From the NCBI RefSeq assembly GCF_000208745.1, contig NC_030852.1, positions 28,975,801 through 29,039,800 of the forward strand: a stretch of DNA of 64,000 bases. The letters run 5' to 3'. The position numbers and the translations under genes were made by a program. Shown piece after piece: positions 26,201-38,460 of the stretch (position 1 is its first letter; every line of letters starts with the position of its first letter). Source of the DNA: Theobroma cacao. Taxonomy: Eukaryota > Streptophyta > Magnoliopsida > Malvales > Malvaceae. The notes below the pieces were generated by a model that did no database searches, was not told where the DNA came from, and was given only the letters and a program-made list of their open reading frames with translations.

Positions 26201-27201
26201 TGCATATATAGCAAATTTCAAAATAATAAAGATGTTATAATTTGCTTATATGTGGATGATATGTTAATTTTTGGTACGGATTTAGAACAAGTTGAGGAGA
26301 CAAAGAAGTTTTTGTCAAAAAACTATGCAATGAAAGATATGGGTGTAGCAGATGTCATTTTAGGAATTAAAATATTTCGATATGAAAATAACATAACTTT
26401 ATCTCAATCGCACTACATTGAAAAAGTGCTTGAAAATTTTAATCTTACTAATTGTATTTCAGCATCTATACCCGATGGATCCTTAAATTAAATTAGTACT
26501 TAATGTCGGTAGGGTTGTTGATCAATTACAATATGTAAGAGTAATTGGTTTTCTTGATGTATGCAATGACATGTACAAGGCCAGATACAACATTTGCTGT
26601 TGAAAAGTTAAGTAGATATACAAGTAATCCAGATACTTTGCATTGGCAAGTCATAAATTGAGTACTAAGATATTTAAAGAAAATAATTAATTATGGACTT
26701 TGCTATAATGGATATCCATCAGTACTAGAAGGATATTCAAATGCTAGTTGGATTACAAGTTTAGAAGATCATGCTTCCACAAGCGGATGGATCTTCATGC
26801 TTGGTGGGGGTGTCATTTCTTGGGGGTCCAAGAAACAAACATGTATAACTGATTCTACCATGACAGTCGAATTTATTGCATTAGTTGCTGCCACCAAAGA
26901 AGCTGAATGGCTAAGAAATTTACTCTATAGTGTGCCTTTATGGCCTAAACCAATTTCTCCAATTTCTATCCGTTGTGATAATGAAGCAACTCTAGCAAAA
27001 ACATATAGCCAAGTGTATAATGGAAAGTCTAGACATATTGGATTAAGACATAGCTATGTTTGACAATTAATTTCTGATGGATTGATCACTATAACTCTTA
27101 TGAGGTCTAGTGAAAACTTGGCAAATCATTTAACAAAAAATCTTACTAGAGATCTTGTAAATAAGACCTCACAATGGATGAGACTCAAGCTCATAAATTG
27201 A
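23289..27201 (+). pseudogene. Copia gag-pol remnant
   Basis: Domain order is that of Ty1/copia. The gag (23289-23738, then broken) opens MAAASGTLRELASNF. A zinc knuckle near 24051-24090 has lost its last Cys (CX2CX4H then Tyr). The protease motif is DSGA near 24200. Integrase follows (about 24750-25210, with D, D and E residues visible in SDVCD, SDRGREY and GVAERNN). Reverse transcriptase (25763-26491) has YVDDM. RNase H remnants run from 26797 to the stop at 27199-27201. Breaks include an in-frame stop after gag residue 149, a roughly 22-bp tandem duplication near 23771-23818 that shifts frame, and stops near 23971, 24601, 25205, 25405 and 25758. It cannot make a full polyprotein. Confidence 0.9.
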
Positions 27202-27752
27202 AAGTCACCAATGGTGGAAACTCGACTCAACGTTTGGTATAACGTCAAGTCTTGAGTTCAATGAGATAAAGTACATCATTTGTTTGTGGCTGCTAGCACT
27301 ATAATATAATATATTTTATCCTAAGTGAAGTGCTAGCTACCCGTAATGGTAAGGAAATGATGAGTTATATATCTTAATAAACCCATAACATAATTTGTTA
27401 GAATGCTTTAGTTACGGGGGCATTCATGGGATCTACCTATTTTAGTGTGAAGTGTGGCCGCTTCCAAGAGTTCAAGAGCTTGGCTCTAACAGCACTCATG
27501 AAAAGAAGATACAGACGCATGGCCATAAAAGCGTCGTCAGATACTGTGCATTCATTGGTATTGAAATCGTTGTGTGAGATGTATTTGGTTAACCAAATGG
27601 AATAACTGGTTCAAAACATAGTCTGCCATACAATTTCGATTAACTTTAATATGTTTTCACTAAATGAAGGTTCAATCGGAAGACACCTTCATTTATGCAA
27701 ATGATTTCCAAGATTATCGAAAATTTGAATTAATTTGAAAATGGTGGGGGAT

Positions 27753-28322
27753 TGTTGAATATTTTCAAATAAAAAATATGATTTCATATCTTAATAAAAG
27801 AAAAAATTGTAACTGTTGAAAATTAAGTTAAAAGAAGGGTTGTGTCTGTTGAAAATAAATAAATAAAATTAAAAAAATAATAAAAAGAGAGAATAAGAAA
27901 AAGAGTTACGTCTATTGGAAAAGATCAACAAGAAGCAACTCTTTGAAACAGACACAAATAGTGTCTGTTGGGCACCGACATTTATGCCTATAAAAGATAC
28001 TCTCTTTATCCAACAGAACGTACATTAGAAAAATAAAAACTTTCCTTCCTTTCTCAAATTTCTCAAGTTTTCTTCTATACTATTTTTCTACAGAAAAATA
28101 TTATAGAAGTTTGATAATCTTGTTATATTCCGGTGAGTGCTCAGTGGATTGATTTCGTCAGTGTAAAATGCAGTCAATCATTGGGTTTCATTGTATCTTC
28201 AAGATTTATACGCCGGAAACTCTTTTGCACACTACAAGTAGGGGCGAATAAAACCTTAAAGACAGTAGCATTGATACACATCTTGAAGCTAATTTTTAAG
28301 TTTTCAGTTTAGTGTTCTAACA
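27753..28322 (+). repeat. 3' LTR of the plus-strand Copia element
   Basis: 570-bp repeat matching the 5' LTR, preceded by a purine tract ending GGTGGGGGAT. It abuts GCTGTGACTCTGAGG, the host sequence that continues uninterrupted at 61318 in unit 2. Confidence 0.92.
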
Positions 28323-28441
28323 GCTGTGACTCTGAGGAAGTAAACTCTTCATATCAAACAACTGAAGGCTAGTGGTTTACTGTTGCAAATCTATTACACA
28401 AGTTTATGCATTGTGGTGAACCTAGTTGCATAGTTCCAAAA

Positions 28442-30076
28442 TCAGCGGACCCCTGGCCGTAACATAGGGAAGAAAGTCCAGCTATTACCAGGCCTAGCTT
28501 CCTTTCTAGCAACCAGCTTCTCCTTTTGTTTTGTCGAAGTTGAACTCTTTAATTGAACCAAGTGTAACAGACCGATGCTTTTGATAACTATGCTCCTCTT
28601 CAGCTTTTCCTGAAGCTTTTTCAACTGTTTCAATGGAAGTTTTCCTAATAAACAACTCACAAGAACTTTCTAGATCCTTTTTTATTCCATCTCTTTCTAT
28701 CCTGCCCTCAGCCACCAAGTCCTTTGGATATTCTGATACGGTTCTACTTGGTAGCAATGACTTGCTTTCGAGACAGCGTGCAACATCTTCACCACTTAAC
28801 TCAAAAGATACTCTGTGATCAACTATCGTTTCATCATTTTTAGGTCCATTTGCTTGGTTAGTAAGCAATGCTACCTCAGAAATCTGACTCCCTATAAGAA
28901 AACCATCTCGTGAGGGAGGACCCAAACCATCAGGTGTCAATGATCCCGAACCCAACCTCGAACCCAACCCCATACCGTCTGGAGTCACAGATCCAGAACC
29001 CAGTCTTGAACCTCGCCCCAGTCCATCTGGCGTCAATGATCCAGAACCTAGCCTTGAACACCATTTGCGAGTGGTTAAATTTTCAAAGCCTAAAAGTTTG
29101 GGAGCCTCCCCCATGTGGAACTCAAGGATTGGACGTCTATCAGGGAAAGGAGAGGATGTGCCAGAATTAGAGATTGCTGACCCAGGTGATCTGAGGTTAC
29201 CACCAGGGCTCCCAGGGTATATTTGATAAGACTGAAACTCATAATGGGATAATCCAAATTTCTAATTGATCCCACCGTTTCTCCGAGCACGCTCCAATGA
29301 AGATGCCAGCAATTGAGCAAATGGTACTTCAGGGGATGAAGGTGTTGTCAGTTGAATAGATTCAGGAGGAGGTGTAAAAGGAGCAGTGGATGGTTCAGGT
29401 GCCAAGGCAGAGAATACAGGTGGTGTAACTAACTGGGTTTCATGTGCATAAGGGCCTATGGCAAAAATGGATGCAGGGCCACGGGGGGAGTACGCATTAA
29501 CAGAAAGGGGAGTTAGGGACAGCAATCCAGCTAGTGATTGGGTGGCAGATGGAGGATCCGACTGGAGGAATGATGCAGGAGATGAGGGAGGGGCAATAAA
29601 GGGCAGTATAATGCCAGTTGGATTACTTACATTTTCAGCAGTTGAGACTGAAGCTCTGTTAGATATTAATGCCTGCATCCCCAAGACAAATGTCCTTTTT
29701 GTAGTAATACACTTTGCTTCGCTGTCCTGGTACCAATGTAAGCTAACTATGCTGTCTTGGTGTCACATACGTGTTGCCTTGTTAAGGTCACGGTAGCCAT
29801 ATGCCTGACACTTGTTAATACTAGGAACAGGCGTGATGTATGACACAGCAGTATATAATCTTGTAATCAAACCGTTTTATATATGACACATATATATCTC
29901 AGTTTCAATAGTCTGAACAGAGGCTTTATGAATTTCCTGAAAGAGTTTATCGTGCTTGTTTTCATCGCTCCTGGTACCACGGGTTCAGGAACAAGGACAG
30001 CATGGCCAATTCGCTTACTGTTTTTCTGAGATCCAAAACACCAGTAAAGGCCCCAGCAGCTTCCCCATTTTTTTTT
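28442..30076 (-). pseudogene. HRGP-like gene, unit 1 copy, disabled exon
   Basis: This is the counterpart of the intact exon at 61437-62801. Three lesions break it. A segment of about 310 bp is inserted at 29657-29966. A CAG-to-TAG change makes a stop at 29262-29264, where the intact copy encodes Gln. A 44-bp deletion between 28514 and 28515 shifts the frame near the C-terminus. The acceptor site before 30076 is kept. The block join at 31499 has also probably cut off the upstream exon(s) that would hold the start codon. The three 16-residue SRLGSGS(L/V)TPDG repeats are still visible, around 28910-29060. It is therefore a pseudogene of a plant family of unknown biochemical function. Confidence 0.88.
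29657..29966. mobile_element. Insertion of about 310 bp in the HRGP-like exon, probable solo LTR
   Basis: Absent from the intact copy, where flanking coding sequence is continuous near 62690. The insert starts TGTTAGATATTAATG, contains a TATATAA motif near 29852, and ends near TTTTCATC. The flanks share GCTC on both sides (29653-29656 and 29967-29970), a probable short target duplication. Size, TG start and TATA motif suggest a Copia LTR left alone, but the end is not a clean CA. Confidence 0.65.
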
Positions 30077-31499
30077 CTGTATTTAAATGAAAGACTGTGA
30101 ATCAGTATTTTGTACGGAAAATAAGTTTTTCATCCTCAAATATTCCACATAAGGCAGTGAGCAATATAGGTACATTCATTTCAACTCTCAGCCCCCATAA
30201 CAATATGGGAGCGAAAGATTAATGAAGAGCAAGATGAACACAATCTTCAGTCTCTACACCTCCCTCAACCAATGTATTATAGCAATCATGAAAAATTCAA
30301 TTTGAAAATTTAAGCTACCCAAAATTAAACATCTGCTTTCATGCTGCTGAGTGCTGACATTTTGGAGAACACCATGTGCATCATGCTTTATCAACACAAA
30401 ATTTTTCAAGTCTGAAAATAAATATATAGTCAAGCAAGATTGCACTTATAAAAATATGGTTTATCAGACTCTAAAATAGCATCTCCCTCTGCCCAAACAT
30501 GATACTGAGTACATCAGGATGACTAACTCCCACATATAAAGTTGATAAATTTTTCTCTGCCTGGTAGTTGCTGTATGTTTATTAAACTCTGGTTTTCCAT
30601 GTTCTTGGCTAATTTCTTGTGTACATACATGAAAAAAAAGTTCAAGCACACTAGCAAACTTCACATGCAAGCAGCAGAAACAAGTCTCAACATCATAAGA
30701 ATAGCACTAGCACAACATTGATCATGAATGCCTTTTTGACATACAATGGCAATACACACATACATACATACATACTTATGACTTTAAGGAATAACTAGTT
30801 TTGATTACTCTTTAAGAATTCTAAGGAAGACTACACATTAGAATGCAAATTACACAGTTTTTGAAAATTACTTTTAAATGCAAAACTACAAGACGGATCA
30901 ACTATTTTGGCTAATTAAACTTCGTTCTTCCCTGAAGATGTTTCTATAGGCATCTCAATAAAATGGCAAATATACCAAGAAAAACCTGCAAACCATTCAT
31001 ATCAAATGACCAATTAAGTTCCATTTCTTTTATATTGTGTTTGTCAAATCTCCTTATTTTTCCACCACAACCTAATATCTCTTTTTAAAAAAATTGCTGC
31101 AATACACTCTAGCCTGATATCAGCAAATTCTTCGACAAAAGACACTAAAATGAACAGAAAAGCTGCCCCCACCCAAAGCAGGAATGAGTTGCAGAAAACA
31201 GACAAAGAGGCATAATACCGAAAATTTTACTGTTTTAATTTTTAAAAAAAGAAGAAAAAAGGAATAGTTAAACTTGCTATACTCAAATCTGCACTTTAGA
31301 AGTACGTATATAAAACGATGTTTTTTTCTTTTCTACTTTTCTTTTTCTTTGATAAGTCGAATTCCACTGTTAAGAGGATTTTTTTTTTATGCCTATTCCT
31401 GATGCAAAACCAAAAAGTAAAAGCAGAACCTTAACTGAGCCTAGCTCAGCTAATTGACTTGCTTGCCAAGAATAAAACAAATTAAAACTCAAGAATAGG
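30077..31499 (-). other. Remnant of the HRGP-like intron up to the duplication join
   Basis: Aligns with 62802-64000 in unit 2. A short CATA microsatellite lies near 30757-30774. No exon is supported. The HRGP-derived sequence stops abruptly at 31499, where A' sequence begins. Confidence 0.6.
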
Positions 31500-31500
31500 C
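31499..31500. other. Breakpoint of the tandem block duplication
   Basis: Left of this point the sequence is HRGP-like intron. Right of it, starting CATAAGCAAAGAGATC, it is transporter A exon 1, equivalent to position 2383. There is no long homology at the join, only a few similar bases. Confidence 0.85.
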
Positions 31501-32471
31501 ATAAGCAAAGAGATCAACATTCCTACAACAACTAGATTCCACAGCTTCCTTTTCCATCTTTCTGAACAATTTGAATTCCTTGACTCCCAGGGACCATCCA
31601 GGAAGCCATGAATCTCAGTCTCACCCTGGTTTGAATTTACACGGTTTCTAAGAGTGTCATGATGAGCCAAGTTCACACTGCCATTCCCATAGGGGGAGGT
31701 TAGCACATTTTTAATTTCCAATCCAGGGTGTCGTCCTTGAGAGCATGATGATGCCAAACGTGGAATTGTGCCTGGTGAAAAATGGTGAGAACTTACACTA
31801 TCCCCAGTAAGAAATTGTGCAGCTGAATCTTCTTCATCTATCTTAACAGATAACAAATTCCACTACATGCATACAAGTAATAGAGCATTGACAATAGATC
31901 CTAGTATAGTCGCAGGAAGAATTCCGGTTAAGAATTCCCCAAAAGAAATCCCACTCTCTGTGGCTATAACCAAGTTTTGGGGGTTGCCAATAGGAGTTGC
32001 TGTAGATCCAATATTAGCACTTGAGGCAAGGGCAAGTGAGAAAGGTTGAGGTGGGAGATTCTTCTGCCTTGCAATTTTCAACACAAATTCAGTCAAAACC
32101 ATACAAGATGTGTCATTGGTGAAGAAAGCACTTGAAATGGCAGAAATTAAGCAGATTCTGCAAATTAAGTCCTTTGCGCCTTTACTCTTCCATGTGAGCA
32201 ACTTACCTAAGTACTTAAATGCATCTGCACTTTCAAGATATCCACTGACAACCATTGTACCAAAGAGTAGACCAAGGATTGAAAGATCGATTGCTTCATA
32301 TGCTTGATCAACAGTTAGGACTTGAAAAATGACCATCAGCATACCTCCTAAAAGGGACCCTGCAGTCCTCCCGATGGGTAGACATGGAACAGCAGGAAAA
32401 ACTGCCAGTACCCAGAAGATTGCAAAGGCAATTGAGCCTAGAATCAGTTTTACATAAGACGCCATTGCCAT
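31500..32471 (-). pseudogene. Transporter A' (unit 2), truncated pseudogene
   Basis: Nearly identical to A from its ATG at 32471. A TAT-to-TAG change at 31863-31865 stops the frame after 202 residues (in A this codon is Tyr of CMYWN). A 12-bp deletion removes four residues further on, and the sequence ends at the block join, so the end of exon 1 and exons 2 and 3 are missing. The remaining 202 residues would cover only the first membrane half, including TNDTSC and GNPQN, without the second half needed for a carrier. Confidence 0.92.
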
Positions 32472-35400
32472 CTTTTAGCATTCTTTAAAAGCCTTATCTA
32501 ACAGACTGCACAAGGCTCCAGGCCTTCAAGCTCGAAATCTTGATAATTGAAACGATAAAGATTGTCTAAAATACCTTATGTTTCTGTCTTGGGATCAGAC
32601 TGCTGATTTCGTTCTGCTTGGGAAAAGTAATACTAGTAAGAACAACAACTACAGCTACTATTTCTAGCAAGTACAACAAAATTAGCTTTATATTTTATCA
32701 GCAAGACTGTTACGAGAAAGCTGTTGACAGTAAATTAAACTACATTCCATTCCCTGGAAAAAAGCTAGTTCAATTAGCTTTTAGTTGAGAATACTTTGCA
32801 CTGCCAGAATCCCACATGTATTTTGGCTGGCCTGTCTTCTCTCTTCTCTCTTCTGTTTTTTTAGAGTTCCAGAATTTGTAAGAAACCCCACTTGCACCTT
32901 GCAATTATTGAGGAGGTACAGGGAGCAACCGCTGATTCTTGGCTAGGTTGCCCCGGGTCATGATATATCCTGATATTAAGATATTTCATAGGATATTTAA
33001 AAATAGTAAAAATTAAGAAAAATGATAAAAATAGATTAACGGCAAAACTAACAAAAAATATAGTAAATAAAGTTATACTTGTAAAAATTTGAATTTAAAA
33101 ATAATATATCCATGCATCTAATAAATAAAGAAAACAAATCTTCATCTTTTTAAATTTAAGTATATTTTCTTATTAGCCACCCAATACCAAAAAATAATAC
33201 ATTTTCTCACTGATGTTTATATTTATTAGAACTATCAACTTATGTTTAATCTGATTTATTTTCCTAATACAATATATTTTACACTCACTTTTACCTATTT
33301 TACAAATAAAAATATCAAAATAAAAACCTATTTATGCTTTAAAAAAAAACCCTATTTCATGAAAAATATTATATTATTTTACCTATTCTTCTTTGTAGAC
33401 ATGTTATAATTAACCAATTTCTAAAAATAAAATAAATTAGAAGGAACCAAATTAATACATAAACTTACAGTAACTTGTCCCTTGGGGACATCCGATACAA
33501 TAGTAACTTGTCTGGAAATAAAAACATTTGACGGATTAGATTTAAGAATAAGATATGCGGCTTCAACTGTGCCATCGTCATTTCAATATTTTCAATGCGC
33601 TATGCGTAAGATCTACTCGGATTTTTGAGTGGCTTCCGGGATCTACACATGTATTATTTAGGGATCACTCACTCACCCTGTCTTGGGTTGGAATATTTTA
33701 TACTACTATATTCCCGAGTCACCCTAGCAAAGCCATTTACTACTGCTATTCTTTTTGTTCTTGTTTACAAAGAGCGTTACCAAAGACAAAAAGAAGAAAA
33801 AGAACAAAGAGAGTTAAATTCAATAATTCATGATTAAAAAAGATTAGACAAATTAAACTATTGAATGGATCTCGATAAATGAAGTCCATGTTATTTCTAT
33901 ATCGTGAAAGAAACGTTAGTAGTAAATTTGGTCACATAAATTATTGTTAAAGATATTAATAGATAGAGTATTTATTATTATTAAGATATTTTATCTTGAA
34001 TTTTATTATTTGATAGACTACTCGAATGTTATAAATTTATAATCAATTTTTACGTATATTATTATTATTATTAAAAATTAAAATTAATTTTATAAACAAA
34101 TAAATTAAATTTTAAAATCATATTTAGATTATTGATGAATTTTAATAAATATTTTCTATTATTTATAAAAAATTCGTAAAAAATAATTTATTGTTAAAAA
34201 TAATTATTTACAATTAAACTTAAATAATAAATATTTTAAAATTACTATTCAAATCTTACCTTAACTGTGACTAACATAGTCTAATAATAATGTTAGTATT
34301 CAAATGAGGGTTGGGCTTCCTACCTATTAGTCATTAGACTCAAAGAAGAAGGGCTCAAGATTGCAATTCGTCGTTCGAAATTGCGGGCCCAAGACTTACC
34401 AATACTAATCGATAATCACAGAACTTGAAGAAAACTGTAAAATTGGCATTGGGCAAAGCACACTCAATTTGTGTCTGCGTGAGCATGGAATTTGAAGGGC
34501 TGTGTTTATTTAGCTAGATATATATTCATGGCTAAAAGGGAAAAAGAAATTTGATCATGATCAATTTTTGCGCAGAATCTAGCATTAGCTGGCAAGTTGG
34601 ATGTTGTTTTCTAGTTTATCAAGGCAAATTACTTTAAGAATTTTATCAATTTTAGCATGACATCATGTAAATGCATATGATTAACAAGTAATATAGTGGT
34701 GAGGGAGTTATATCTACAAAGAATTGTATCTAAATTTTTACTAATTATTAAAATTCGGCACTCTAATCTTATCCAAGTAATTTAATTTTGAAAATTGATT
34801 AAAATTGAAATTAAAGTAACAAAGCTAAACTAATGAATTAACGTTAAGAAATTTCTAGAAGTTCAATAAAGTAGAACCTAGACTGTGGTACTCTACTTTT
34901 CACTTGGATTTAATTTCACTCATTATACTTATATTAATGAGTTGGTTGCTAACCTAGAATATAAATTTATCTACAATTCTCTGTTGAGATATTATAAACA
35001 AACCTATCTTAACTAATTTTTCATGTCTATGTAAATTAATTAAGGTAAGTTCACTAAGTTTATACCTTAATCTTAGTTGCACATGGTATTTAGGTATATT
35101 TTTATCCTAAATATTAATCAAATCACCCATACTCTAAGCAAAGTAAACACATGTTATTCAAATCCTTGATGTATTCTAAATTTCCTATGTCAAGTTGTAT
35201 TTAGAAATCCAACTTAATTTAATTATTGATCAAACAATTAGAAGCAATAAACATCGATTTGAAATAAACAACAGATTACCCATTAATATTAAGTAAAAGA
35301 AAATTAAAATATCCAAACTATAAGTAGAGATTAACCACAATCTTAGGAATAGAAATTCAATTCAACATATTTAATACAAAATCTAATATTTTTTAAAAAA

Positions 35401-36482
35401 TATTCATTTTGCAATAAAAAGTAGAGAGAGATAGAACTAGTGAGAGAAAAATGAGCTGATGTAGATGATTGAAGCTCCCCCAAAAATCCTTGAATCCTCT
35501 CCTTCCTCTGTTTTTTAGAAAGTTGCCTCTCTTTTCTAGCTCCCAAAAAAACTTGAAAAGTCCCTCTTTTCAATTTTAAAAAGGCCTATTTTCACCACTC
35601 CATGTAACCTTTCGATTTAAAAGATCAAAGAGTGTAAAAATTTATCAACTTGCGCGTCGGCATTGCAACGTTGGAAGCACGACACTGCAGCGCCCAAGCT
35701 TTTGGCTTGGGAGCTTGCTAGTTGGCTAGGACAGTGCTGTACTTGCTGTTTCCATGCTTTGTTCTTTCAAGTTGCTTGGAGCAAAACTACTGTGGTCAAG
35801 CTAGTTTTAATGCAATTTTGATTATGTTCTGATAAAAAATGGATGAAGTGATAAAAATAAAAATTGTAGTTATTCCTCTTAGCTTTCTAATGGTCTAAAA
35901 ATCACGTTAATTGGACTTCTATAACTTGAATTATGTTTAAAATACCATAACATATTAAGTGAAATCTACACCTGATTAATTTGTATAATTTTTTGTCACT
36001 TGACGCATTCTCTTTTGAAGATCTTAAAAACATAAAAACTAAATCAATCATAGTTAAAAATAGACATTTTTATCATACAAATAAATTAAAATAACTTGAA
36101 GTAAATTAACTCAATCATAAGTTAACTAATTAACGAAAAAAAAAAAAAAACAACTTACAATTTTACTTAAACACAAAGATTTAGTTATTTTATCACTTAA
36201 AATATGATAAAATAACTCTATATAATAAAATTTTCATTGGAGAACATAGTGACTTTTTTTTTCTTTTTGGCTAGAAGAAAGCCATGACAAATGCAACAGT
36301 TCAAGACTAATAGCATTATTTCATTTAACATAAACCAAAACCAGTCGCTTTGAAACAAACATTTGCTGCCATGCCTAATTGGGGAAACCTCGCAAATCTC
36401 GATCTTCTCTATAAGATGAGTGCCATGTATTCTTTTCTTTGTGTTTTTTCTTATAAGCCTCCTTTTTAGGACATTTATTTAA
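32472..36482. other. AT-rich spacer between A' and B'
   Basis: Counterpart of 3367-7329. One difference is an extra stretch of about 60 bp at 36376-36440, just past the end of B', missing from unit 1. No gene is supported. Confidence 0.6.
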
Positions 36483-38460
36483 TCATCTAAAGAGTGTCAA
36501 ACCGATAGCAGTAACTATAAGCGTTGAGGGAACTCCAAATTTAAGGTGTTTCCAGAAGGACAAAGTGTATCCAAGCTGTGGAGCACGACGAGCTTGCTCA
36601 CACACTATCAAGTTAGCAGCTGATCCCAGTAGTGAAAGGTTCCCAGCCACAGTGCTGACCCAGGCTAACATAAGCCATGCTTTCTTCTCATCAGATGCAG
36701 AAATTGCAGCAGCTGATGCTGCCACTCGCCCTCCAAGCAACAGAACTGAAAAGTATCAAACATGTTGGTGTTAAGCAACTAGAAAGTAATGTGACCTGGC
36801 ACATAAAAGGTGGTTGCAAAACTGATTACTATTTCAGGAGAAAAGAAATGAAGAAACAAAGATCTGTACTTTAAAGTTGCCAGTGTTATCAGATATATAT
36901 TCATAGGAAAGAAACATCAGCATACCGGTCGGTACATTTGAGGCCAAATTGGAGAGGCCAAGTATGACAATGGCTAGAATTGCTATCCCTGAAACATGAT
37001 TGATCTTTGCATAGGGTTCCATCAAGTCCCAAAGAGTGCATGGGATTCCACTTTGGTTGAAGCCATCGACTGTGATAAACATTCCGCAGAAGAAAATTAA
37101 AAGCGAATAGGACACCTGGTCACAGAAAATAATTGAGCTTAATTAATTAACTATATCTGGCCAAAAAAATAACAAGTAAAACATTTAAGTTCTTATGAAA
37201 CTAATAATGCTTTTCTTTTTCTCTTTTTTTTTTTCTATTTCCAATCTGATTTTATTGTTTAAAAACCTTTTCTAGGCAAGGCCGAGCATCCTGAAAGTCA
37301 AGAACTATAAGAGCAAGAGCAGCGGTAATTGCAGTCCAGGACATATTAAGGCCCATAAGCAGAGAAATCAGCATCCCCATGGTAACAAAGTAAACACTGA
37401 ATTTCCAAAACCTCCTTTTCCACCTTCTGGGTAAGTTTTCCTTTTCTTCTGAAGATTGCACAGAACATACGTCTTGCAAGCTATCCGTCAATGCAATAAT
37501 CTTTAAAGCCACAGGTTCCTCCTTCCCATGGGAGTGGTCATCCGTTGTGGCCTCCTTTGATGCATTTGAATTCCTTGCAGAATCAATTGAACCACTAGGT
37601 ACCCTCTGGATTTCATTCTGATCAGCTGAATTTCCTCGGTTTCTAAGGGTCTCAACATGAGCTGTGCTACCATTTGCGTTGGGAGACCTCATCACATTCT
37701 TAGAGTCCAATGTTGAGTTCCATTCTTGAGGGTTCAATGAAGAAAAATGTGACATGGTTGCTGGTGAAAACCGATGAGAACTCACATCCTCTTCAGCTAC
37801 AGCCGCCCCACTTGGATCTTCTTCATCCTTCTGAACAGATAACAACCTCCAATACATGCACAGGAGAAGTAAAGCATTCACTAAGACTCCTACCAGCATT
37901 GCAGGTAGAATTCCAATAACAAAATCCCCAAAAGAAATTTTACTCTGAACTGCTATAACAAGGTTTTGAGGATTCCCAATTGGAGTTGCTGAAGACCCTA
38001 TATTGGCACTTGAGGCAAGAGCAAGCAGGAATGGATGAGGGGGTAGATTATGTTGTCTTGCAATTTTTAACACAAATTCAGTCAAAACCACACATGAGGT
38101 ATCATTGGTGAAAAGAGCACTTGAAATGGCAGAAATCAGGCAGATTCTGCAAATTAAGTCCTTAGCACCTTTACTCTTCCATGCAAGCAACTTACCTAGA
38201 TATTTAAACATGTCTGCTCTTTCAAGATAGACACTGACAACCATAGTACCAAATAAAAGGCCAAGGATTGGGAGATCAATTGCATCATATGCTTGATCTG
38301 GGGTTATGACTCTGAACAAAACCATAAGCATGGCCCCTAGTAAGGACCCTGCAGTCCTCCCAACTGGTAGAAAGGGGACAGCAGGGAAAACTGCCAATAC
38401 CCAGAAGATTGCAAACGCAATTGAGCCTAGAACCACTTTAACAGAAGAAGCCATGGCCAT
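36483..38460 (-). CDS. LSI2-like: Lsi2-like metalloid/anion efflux transporter B' (unit 2)
   Basis: Exons 38460-37267, 37115-36926 and 36745-36483 give 548 aa, with exon lengths identical to B (1194, 190 and 263 nt). All motifs are present: TNDTSC at 118-123, GNPQN at 162-166, SNVPT at 457-461 and GSAANLIV in exon 3. Differences from B are concentrated in the central polar loop, plus a few in membrane segments (R for G at 50, V for I at 170, K for G at 174). The last exon is identical in protein to that of B. It should be a working carrier. Regulation may differ from B because the proposed TATA motif is changed. Confidence 0.92.

Larger units (their letters stand above)
22718..28322 (+). mobile_element. 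Degenerate Ty1/copia retrotransposon, complete with both LTRs
   Basis: The 5' LTR is 22718-23260 (543 bp) and the 3' LTR is 27753-28322 (570 bp, with an extra segment of about 27 bp). Both start TGTTG and end TTCTAACA. The left flank ends GCTAT and the right flank begins GCTGT, a 5-bp target duplication with one change. The uninterrupted site GCTGT is at 61318-61322 in unit 2. A purine tract precedes the 3' LTR (near 27741-27752). No usual methionine-tRNA primer site is evident after the 5' LTR. The LTRs differ at roughly 50 or more positions by hand count, mostly transitions. Confidence 0.95.
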
